10,250 nucleotides of DNA from Actinomycetes bacterium (GTDB lineage Bacteria > Actinomycetota > Actinomycetes > Streptosporangiales > Streptosporangiaceae). This document shows positions 1 through 4,676 of the stretch, piece after piece. The position numbers and the translations under genes are program-made. Location: positions 1 to 10,250 of the forward strand of contig JAOPYP010000452.1 in the NCBI GenBank assembly GCA_025964635.1. The letters run 5' to 3'. The stretch's first letter is position 1, and every line of letters begins with the position of its first letter. Under the pieces are notes generated by a model. It was not told the origin of the DNA. It saw nothing but the letters and a program-made list of their open reading frames with translations, and did not search any database.

Positions 1-945
1 GGTCCGCTCCGTCTCGGACAGGCCGGGAAACGGCGCGCGGCGCGTGGTCCCGGTCGAGGTGAACGTGGTCGCGCCGGGCCGGTGCGGGATCCCGGCCTCC
101 CAGTCGAGGTCGCCGCCGCGGCGGAACACCGGCACCAGGTCGCAGAGCTCAGGGTGGACCGGGCCGCAGTGGTAGCACTCGTTGTAGTTCTCCAGGATCA
201 CCTTCCAGTTGGCGGCCACGTCGTAGCGCAGCCGCGCCCCGGTGCGCAGGTCGGCCAGGGGGTAGGCCGCCACCCGCGCCGGGACCTCCCCCAGCGTGGC
301 CGGGAGCGGGTCCGCGGGACCGGGGCCGGCAGGCGGCTCGAGCCGGGCGAACACGAACCCGCCCCAGCTGGCCACGTCCACCCCGTGCAGCGACAGCGCG
401 GCCCGGTGCTCGCGCAGCGCAGGCAGGAACGGCGCGGCGCGCAGCGTCCCGTCCAGCGCGTACGTCCAGGCGTGGTACGGGCACCGGATGGCGCCCGGGA
501 ACTGGCCGCTGGCCACCGGGCCGGCCGCACGCGGACCGGCGAGGGGCGGGCCGTCCGCGGAGTGGCCTCCGGCCCGGGGCACCAGCCGCGAGCCGCGGTG
601 GCGGCACAGGTTGTAGTAGCCGGCCAGGGCGCCCCCGTCAGTCCGGGTCACGATGATGCTCTCCCCGGACACGTCCGCGGCCAGGTAGCTGCCCGGTTCG
701 GTGAGGTCGTCGCCGCGGCCGACGCAGAACCAGCCGGGCAGCAGCACCTGGTCCCGTTCGCGGGCGAACTCGGCCTCGCTGGTGTAGCTGCGGCCGGGCA
801 GGGTGCGCTGCAGCGGCACGCCGTCGTCCCATGACACGTCCGCCTCCGGTGCCACGCCGGCCCCGTCTACCACGTCCGCCTCTGCTGCCACGCCCGCCTG
901 GTCTGCCACGCCGACTCCATCTGGCACGCCGACCTCGTCTGCCAC
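1..945 (-). CDS. Rieske non-haem iron oxygenase, alpha subunit (GbcA/CntA-like), 3' end cut by window edge
   Basis: The frame is open for 315 residues from a GTG at 945 to the left edge, so the C-terminus is missing. The Rieske [2Fe-2S] ligands are C114-x-H116 and C155-x2-H158. The mononuclear iron region is N-W-K followed by E252, E256, H259 and H264 (E-x3-E-x2-H-x4-H); the third iron ligand, normally a C-terminal Asp, lies beyond the edge. Glu rather than Asp at 256 resembles oxygenases of quaternary ammonium compounds (glycine betaine, carnitine, choline), which hydroxylate or N-demethylate using electrons from a separate reductase. The substrate is inferred, not shown. The gene follows the upstream flavoprotein gene by 10 bp, and its GAGGAGG ribosome site abuts that gene's stop, so coupling is likely. 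The first 36 residues are six V-x4-[GD] hexapeptides encoded by a tandem repeat. The start could instead be the GTG at 837 (preceded by GGAGG), which gives a family-like N-terminus. The 38-residue gap between C-x-H and C-x2-H is longer than the usual 15-17. Confidence 0.88.
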   Translation of the reverse strand, partial: MADEVGVPDGVGVADQAGVAAEADVVDGAGVAPEADVSWDDGVPLQRTLPGRSYTSEAEFARERDQVLLPGWFCVGRGDDLTEPGSYLAADVSGESIIVTRTDGGALAGYYNLCRHRGSRLVPRAGGHSADGPPLAGPRAAGPVASGQFPGAIRCPYHAWTYALDGTLRAAPFLPALREHRAALSLHGVDVASWGGFVFARLEPPAGPGPADPLPATLGEVPARVAAYPLADLRTGARLRYDVAANWKVILENYNECYHCGPVHPELCDLVPVFRRGGDLDWEAGIPHRPGATTFTSTGTTRRAPFPGLSETERT

Positions 946-960
946 AGCGGCCTCCTCAGT
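835..960 (-). repeat. Tandem 18-bp repeat, seven units, spanning the ribosome site and start of the Rieske gene
   Basis: Seven contiguous 18-bp units fill 835-960 with no spacers. Read on the minus strand they run 960-943, 942-925, 924-907, 906-889, 888-871, 870-853 and 852-835. Every unit ends in GTG, and the consensus is GCAGACGAGGCSGGCGTG. The first unit contains the GAGGAGG ribosome site and the GTG at 945. The following units repeat a GAGG, GGAG, AGG, GGGG or GGAGG core five bases before an in-frame GTG. Because the period is six codons, all seven GTGs share the Rieske reading frame. In protein the array gives a V-x4-[GD] hexapeptide repeat. The units are diverged at most other positions, so the array is not a recent slippage artefact. 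Confidence 0.85.
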
Positions 961-2218
961 CGTCCGAATACGGGTACCGGGGCGACACCGGCCGTCCCGC
1001 GGCGAACCGGCCCGGCCAGAACGGGGTGATGTCGACGCTGTCCGCGACCGGACGGCCGGTGACCAGGGCCGCGACCGCCTCGCCGACCGCCGGGGAGATC
1101 TTGAAGCCGGTGCCGGAGAAGCCGGCCGCCAGCACCAGCCCGGACAGGCCGGGCAGCTCGCCGAGCATCGGCCGGCCGTCCGGGGTCATGTCGTACACGC
1201 CGGTGACGCCGCCGGTTAGGCCGGCGTCGGCCAGCGCGGGCACCCGCCGGGCCGCCGCCCCGACCAGCGCGGCGAGCCCGTCCGCCCGGTCTCCCGCCCC
1301 TGCGGCCATCATCGTGGTGCGTTGTGCGCCGTCCGCGGCGCACAATGAACCACGTTGAGCTTGGGCAGGGCTGGCGGGGGGCGCCCCGCCGGGGCCCGCC
1401 ACGCTGTCCGGGTCCACGCCGCGCGGGCCGGTGAAGCTGCCCACCAGCGTCCTGGTGCCGCCCGCCTCAGGCCGGAAGTAGGTCTGGGTGGTCGAGTCGA
1501 TGCAGGCTACGGGGGTGCCCTGCCCCGGCGCATGGCTGAGCACCGCGACCTCGTGGAACTCGGTCTCGATCGGCAGGTCCACGCCGATGCTGGCCAGCAG
1601 GGCCGGGGACCACACCCCGGCCGCGGCCACCACCACCCCGGCGTACTCCGGACCGTCCGCGGTCTCGATGCCGGTCACCCGGTCACCGTCACGCAGCAGC
1701 GCCCGGACCGGCGCGTGCGGCCGGTAGCGCACCCCGCGCTCCCGCGCCGCGGCCAGCAGGTCCCCGGCGACCAGCGCGCCGTCCCCGTAACCGCCGTCAG
1801 GCTCCCACGCCACCTCGGACAGGTCATCGGTGCGGAACCCTGGCGCGAGCGCGGCGAAGTCCCCGGCGGCCAGCACCTCGGCGCGGGCCCCGCAGTCCTG
1901 CTGCATGGCCACGTTGGCCCGGAGCGCGTCCTCCTCGCCAGGCAGGACGATGCGGGCGAATCCGGTACGCCGGACGAACGGCGGGCGGCCGGTCAGCCCG
2001 GCCCAGTCGCCGAACATCCGGTCGCTGCGCACGGCCAGCTCGACCTCGGGACGGAAGGTGTAGTGCATGCGGATCATCGCGGAGGACCGGCTGCTCATCC
2101 CCGACCCGGCCGTGCCGCGGTCCACGACCAGCACGTCGCCGGCCCCGAGGCGGCTGAGGTGGAACGCGGTGGAGGCGCCGGCCACCCCGGCCCCGACGAT
2201 GATGACGTCCGCGCTCAT
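956..2218 (-). CDS. FAD-dependent amine oxidase/dehydrogenase of the DAO (sarcosine/glycine oxidase-like) family
   Basis: This 420-residue soluble flavoprotein should oxidise a C-N bond of a secondary or tertiary amine or amino acid, releasing an aldehyde or imine. The N-terminal Rossmann motif is V-G9-A-G11-V-A-G14, followed by the acidic D33 at the end of beta-2. The C-terminal FAD-contacting stretch A-A-G-F-S-G-T-G-F-K (K373) matches that of monomeric sarcosine oxidase. The region aligned with the flavin-linking Cys of monomeric sarcosine oxidase reads G340-V-Y-D-M-T-P-D with no Cys, so FAD is probably not covalently bound there. Residues about 275-310, rich in Ala, Gly and Pro, look like an addition between core segments and contain a palindromic DNA element (1309-1358). 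It is the middle gene of the leftward operon, 49 bp after the upstream flavoprotein and 10 bp before the Rieske gene. The ATG at 2218 sits directly before the Rossmann strand; its ribosome site (GGGAA) is weak. The exact substrate is unknown. Confidence 0.87.
   Translation of the reverse strand: MSADVIIVGAGVAGASTAFHLSRLGAGDVLVVDRGTAGSGMSSRSSAMIRMHYTFRPEVELAVRSDRMFGDWAGLTGRPPFVRRTGFARIVLPGEEDALRANVAMQQDCGARAEVLAAGDFAALAPGFRTDDLSEVAWEPDGGYGDGALVAGDLLAAARERGVRYRPHAPVRALLRDGDRVTGIETADGPEYAGVVVAAAGVWSPALLASIGVDLPIETEFHEVAVLSHAPGQGTPVACIDSTTQTYFRPEAGGTRTLVGSFTGPRGVDPDSVAGPGGAPPASPAQAQRGSLCAADGAQRTTMMAAGAGDRADGLAALVGAAARRVPALADAGLTGGVTGVYDMTPDGRPMLGELPGLSGLVLAAGFSGTGFKISPAVGEAVAALVTGRPVADSVDITPFWPGRFAAGRPVSPRYPYSDD
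1309..1358. repeat. 50-bp imperfect palindrome inside the DAO-family gene
   Basis: The inner arms 1313-1331 and 1336-1354 pair at 17 of 19 positions around a 4-base loop. One mismatch further out, pairing continues for three more bases to 1309 and 1358. The innermost arm GTTGTGCGCCG is perfectly matched except at its outer base. The element lies wholly within codons 287-304 of the 956-2218 gene, in a segment that does not look like core DAO fold. It could be an inserted palindromic repeat that kept the frame, or a chance hairpin in GC-rich coding DNA. The length and quality of pairing favour the former. Confidence 0.7.
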
Positions 2219-2221
2219 GAG

Positions 2222-2249
2222 GTGGTTCCCGCTCGCCGGGGAACTCCAC
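2222..2249 (-). promoter_or_regulatory. Hairpin in the leader just upstream of the DAO-family gene
   Basis: In the 49-bp gap between the two flavoprotein genes, GTTCCC (2225-2230) and GGGAAC (2239-2244) form a perfect 6-bp stem around 8 bases. Four further pairs (GTGG with CCAC) follow after a 2-base bulge. In the leftward transcript this structure ends a few bases before the ATG at 2218 and would pair the only purine-rich ribosome-site candidate, GGGAA. It may modulate translation or mark an RNA processing site between the cistrons. No U-tract follows it, so a terminator is unlikely. Confidence 0.35.
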
Positions 2250-2267
2250 GGCGTCCGCCTGGCTGGC

Positions 2268-3902
2268 TCACGCAGCCCGCCTCCGTCCGTATTTGCGGTC
2301 GCGCCGCAGGTCAGCCAGGACCCTGTGCGCGGCGTTGTAGCCGGGCGCCCCGGTGACGCCGCCGCCCGGGTGGGCGCCGGCGCCGCACAGGTACAGGCCG
2401 CGGACCGGGGTGGCGTACCGCGCCCACCCGGGGACCGGCCGCATGTGGAACAGCTGGCCAGGCTGGATGTCGCCGTGGAAGATGTTGCCCTCGGTCAGCC
2501 CGTAGGTGCGCTCCAGGTCCAGCGGGGTGAGTACCTGCCGGGCCAGCACGGCGCCGGGCACGTTGGGGGCGAACTGCCCGATCCGGGCCAGGACCCGGTC
2601 GCCCAGCTCGTCCCGGCGGCGGTCCCAGGTCCCCTCGGCCAGCCGGTACGGCACGTACTGCACGAAGCAGGTCATGATGTGCCGGCCGGCCGGCGCCAGC
2701 GAGGGATCCACGGTGGACGCCACCACGCAGTCCACGAACAGCTCCTCGGCGCCGGCCAGCTCGCCGCGCTTGGCCCGGTCGTAGCAGGCGTCGGCCACGG
2801 CGAGGTCGGGCGGCAGGGTGAACAGCGCCCGCTGGCCCGGGGCCGCGTCCGCAGGCATGCCCCGGACCTGCGGCTCGGCGTCCAGCACCAGGTTGACCTT
2901 GGCGCAGGGGCCGTCCATGGTGATCCCGGCCACCGCGGCCCGGAAGTCCCGGGGCAGGTCGGCCTGGTCCACCAGGTGCAGGAAGGTCCGCTTGGGGTCG
3001 GCCCCCGACAGCACCACCCGGGCGGTCAGCTCCTCGCCGCTGGCCAGCGTGACCCCCTGCGCCCGGCCCCTGGCCACCTGGATCCGGGCCACCGGCGTCC
3101 CGGTCCGGATCCGCATCCCGTGCGCCTGCCCGGCCGCGGCGATCGCGTCGCTGATCGCGCCCATGCCGCCCATCACGTGCCCGAAGAAGCCCTGCACCGC
3201 GTCGTCGCCGCCGGTGAGCAGGTGGAAGAGCAGCCCGATTAGCGTGCCCGGCTGGTAGGGACCGCCGTGCTTGCCGTACAGGTTGTTGGCCAGCAGGAGC
3301 GCCTTGGCCGGCCGGGACTCGAACCGCTCGTCGATGAACTGGCCGAGGCCGCCGGTCAGCATCCGGGTCAGGCCCTCCACGTCCGTGCCCCGCAGCCCGC
3401 GCAGGTGCCGGCCAACCCGCAGCGCCTCGCTGACCCGGCGGACGCCGGTGGCCCGGGTGTCCGGTGGCAGCTCCATGAACAGCGGCTGCAGCCGGGCGGC
3501 CAGCCGGCGCAGCTCGTCGTGCACCTGGCGGAACGCGCGCGCGTCCGCCGGGGAGTACCGGGCGATCCCGGCCGCCGTGCGTTCCGGGTCGTTCCAGTCG
3601 GCGACGACCTCGCCGTCGTCCAGTGCGACCTGGAGGGCGGGCTCGCAGGGCACCATGCGCAGCCCGTGCGCGCCCAGGTCCAGCGCCCGGATGACCTCGG
3701 GCCGGAGCATGCTCGCGATGTAGGAGGTGGTCGAGGCGCGGCAGCCGGGCGCGATCTCCTCGGTGACGCAGCATCCCCCGGCCGCCTCGCGAGCCTCGAC
3801 CACCAGCGTGGCCAGGCCCGCGCGGGCCAGCAGGGCACCGGCGGTCAGGCCGTTGTGGCCGGCCCCGACCACGATGACGTCCCAGCCCGGTGTGGCAGTC
3901 AT
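2268..3902 (-). CDS. PYROXD2/phytoene-desaturase-like FAD-dependent oxidoreductase
   Basis: This 544-residue flavoprotein belongs to the NAD(P)/FAD-dependent amine oxidase-phytoene desaturase superfamily. It has D8-V-I-V-V-G13-A-G15-H-N-G18 with E36 at the end of beta-2 near the N-terminus. The C-terminal FAD-contacting stretch, at about residues 502-529, begins G-L-Y-L-C-G-A-G and continues H-P-G-G-G-V. The G-H-N-G-L fingerprint and the length are closer to the PYROXD2 group (unassigned oxidoreductases) than to true carotenoid desaturases. No crtB or crtE gene is nearby, so a carotenoid role is not supported. It is the first gene of the leftward operon that continues into the DAO-family and Rieske genes, which suggests an oxidative step in the same catabolic route. 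The ATG at 3902 is preceded by a weak GGAA about nine bases upstream. The control region 3903-4007 provides a promoter candidate with operator-like repeats. The reaction is unknown; the family assignment is firm. Confidence 0.87.
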   Translation of the reverse strand: MTATPGWDVIVVGAGHNGLTAGALLARAGLATLVVEAREAAGGCCVTEEIAPGCRASTTSYIASMLRPEVIRALDLGAHGLRMVPCEPALQVALDDGEVVADWNDPERTAAGIARYSPADARAFRQVHDELRRLAARLQPLFMELPPDTRATGVRRVSEALRVGRHLRGLRGTDVEGLTRMLTGGLGQFIDERFESRPAKALLLANNLYGKHGGPYQPGTLIGLLFHLLTGGDDAVQGFFGHVMGGMGAISDAIAAAGQAHGMRIRTGTPVARIQVARGRAQGVTLASGEELTARVVLSGADPKRTFLHLVDQADLPRDFRAAVAGITMDGPCAKVNLVLDAEPQVRGMPADAAPGQRALFTLPPDLAVADACYDRAKRGELAGAEELFVDCVVASTVDPSLAPAGRHIMTCFVQYVPYRLAEGTWDRRRDELGDRVLARIGQFAPNVPGAVLARQVLTPLDLERTYGLTEGNIFHGDIQPGQLFHMRPVPGWARYATPVRGLYLCGAGAHPGGGVTGAPGYNAAHRVLADLRRDRKYGRRRAA

Positions 3903-3920
3903 GCGATAGGTTCCGTTTTC

Positions 3921-3933
3921 TGACTAAAGGTCA
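3921..3933. promoter_or_regulatory. Operator-like 13-mer, copy 1
   Basis: TGACTAAAGGTCA has TGAC/GTCA inverted arms. It matches a second site at 4009-4021 (TGACTACTGGTCA) at 11 of 13 positions. This copy lies between the leftward promoter candidate and the ATG at 3902, just downstream of the predicted transcription start, a typical repressor site. Confidence 0.45.
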
Positions 3934-3945
3934 TTTAAGCGGTCG

Positions 3946-3975
3946 GAGCTGAGCAAAGTATGGTTAGCTCAGCTC
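3946..3975. promoter_or_regulatory. 30-bp palindrome, candidate operator between divergent operons
   Basis: GAGCTGAGC (3946-3954) and GCTCAGCTC (3967-3975) are perfect 9-bp inverted repeats separated by 12 A/T-rich bases. The site is centred in the divergent control region and covers the -10 box of the leftward promoter candidate. Its size and symmetry suit a dimeric regulator. The obvious candidate is the TetR protein encoded immediately to the right. Confidence 0.55.
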
Positions 3976-3986
3976 TTGAAAGTCAA
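3957..3986 (-). promoter_or_regulatory. Candidate promoter for the leftward flavoprotein-Rieske operon
   Basis: On the minus strand TTGACT (3986-3981) is followed after 18 bases by CATACT (3962-3957). These are good matches to sigma-70-type -35 and -10 boxes. Transcription would start near 3950, giving a leader of about 48 bases before the ATG at 3902. The -10 box and most of the spacer lie inside the 30-bp palindrome at 3946-3975, the expected position for repressor control. The call is from pattern only. Confidence 0.45.
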
Positions 3987-4007
3987 TGAACGCGGGCAGG
4001 TTGCTAT

Positions 4008-4676
4008 ATGACTACTGGTCAGGGAACGGCCATGCGGTCGGCGCGCCGGGCCCCGGAACGGCAGCGCGCCCGGCAGGAGCGGATCCTCCAGGTGGCCATG
4101 GAGCACTTCGCCCGGAGCGGCTACGAGGAGGCGCGCGCCGAGGAGATCGCCGCCGAGGCGGGTGTGTCCAAGGGTGCGGTGTTCGGCTACTTCGAGACCA
4201 AGGCTGGCCTGTTCCTGGCCGCCTACCAGGCCGCGGCCCGGTCCTTCCCGGCCTACCTGGACGCGCCGCCCGGGGTCCGCGAGGATGGCTTCTTCGCGGT
4301 CCTTCGCTACTGGGTCGCCCGCACCCCGCACCTCGTTCACGAGGACTGGATCCCGTACCGGGTCACGCTGATCGGCAACTACTGCGCGGGACTGCAGCTG
4401 CGCCGCGAGATCACCCAGTTCCTGGCGCGCGAGGACCCGTACGGGACCCGGGCGTTCGTCCGGTTCGGCATCGACCGCGGTGAGGTGCGCCGGGACATCG
4501 ACCCTCTGATGATCGTCTCCATGGTCGACTGGCTGACGGACCGGGTCCAGGACGCGATGGTCACCGAGGAGCTCGACCCGGGCCTGTTCGGGTCCCGCAC
4601 CCAGCCGCCGGAGGAGCGGGACCGGCGGGTGAGCGAGTTCATCGAGTTGCTGCGCAGCGCGGTGGCCACGCGATGA
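4008..4676 (+). CDS. TetR/AcrR-family transcriptional regulator
   Basis: The protein has 222 residues. A TetR N-terminal DNA-binding domain occupies residues 20-70. Helix 1 contains I-L-Q-V-A-M-E-H-F, and the helix-turn-helix runs I-A-A-E-A-G-V-S-K-G-A-V-F-G-Y-F followed by E-T-K-A-G-L-F. The remaining residues are the variable ligand-binding and dimerisation part; the ligand cannot be read from sequence. It most likely represses itself and the divergent catabolic operon through the repeats at 3903-4021. Its stop overlaps the start of the hydrolase gene (ATGA at 4673-4676), so the two are translationally coupled. Two starts compete. The ATG at 4008 has GCAGG seven bases upstream. The ATG at 4032 has AGGGA six bases upstream and would free the operator-like site at 4009-4021 and the -10-like sequence from the coding region. 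Confidence 0.9.
   Translation: MTTGQGTAMRSARRAPERQRARQERILQVAMEHFARSGYEEARAEEIAAEAGVSKGAVFGYFETKAGLFLAAYQAAARSFPAYLDAPPGVREDGFFAVLRYWVARTPHLVHEDWIPYRVTLIGNYCAGLQLRREITQFLAREDPYGTRAFVRFGIDRGEVRRDIDPLMIVSMVDWLTDRVQDAMVTEELDPGLFGSRTQPPEERDRRVSEFIELLRSAVATR
4009..4021. promoter_or_regulatory. Operator-like 13-mer, copy 2
   Basis: TGACTACTGGTCA repeats the 3921-3933 site with two central changes. It overlaps the first possible tetR start codon (4008) and an extended -10-like TGCTATATG (4002-4010). If that -10 is real, transcription begins around 4017, the true regulator start is the ATG at 4032, and this copy sits over the start of transcription of the rightward operon. That arrangement mirrors copy 1. 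Confidence 0.4.

Noticed and set aside
82..834. Long plus-strand open frame opposite the Rieske gene (and other minus frames at 149-607)
   Set aside because: The minus frame from 945 is continuous to the edge and carries the full Rieske and iron-site motifs. The opposing frames are Arg/Gly/Pro-rich shadows typical of high-GC DNA, with no recognisable motifs.
838..945. Left-handed beta-helix (hexapeptide acyltransferase) domain
   Set aside because: The six-residue period with Val at position 1 is suggestive, but six units with Gly/Asp/Pro elsewhere are too few and too irregular for a coil, and the DNA-level period explains it.
835..960. CRISPR-like array
   Set aside because: The 18-bp units are directly adjacent, have no unique spacers, are diverged, and are in frame with a gene.
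956..2218. Frameshifted or broken gene because of the odd segment around residues 275-310
   Set aside because: The frame is intact and conserved DAO motifs continue on both sides (G-S-F-T-G-P-R before, M-T-P-D-G-R-P and G-F-K after), so it is an in-frame addition, not a break.
2067..3242. 391-codon plus-strand open frame across two flavoprotein genes
   Set aside because: It spans the end of one gene and much of another on the opposite strand, has shadow-like composition, and shows no family motif.
2268..3902. Carotenoid biosynthesis gene (crtI)
   Set aside because: It is related at the superfamily level only. No phytoene synthase or prenyl synthase is nearby, and its fingerprint fits the PYROXD2-type group better.
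3962..3972. tRNA-like D-arm sequence GGTTAGCTCAG
   Set aside because: No acceptor, anticodon or T-arm can be drawn around it. The match is part of the 30-bp palindrome.
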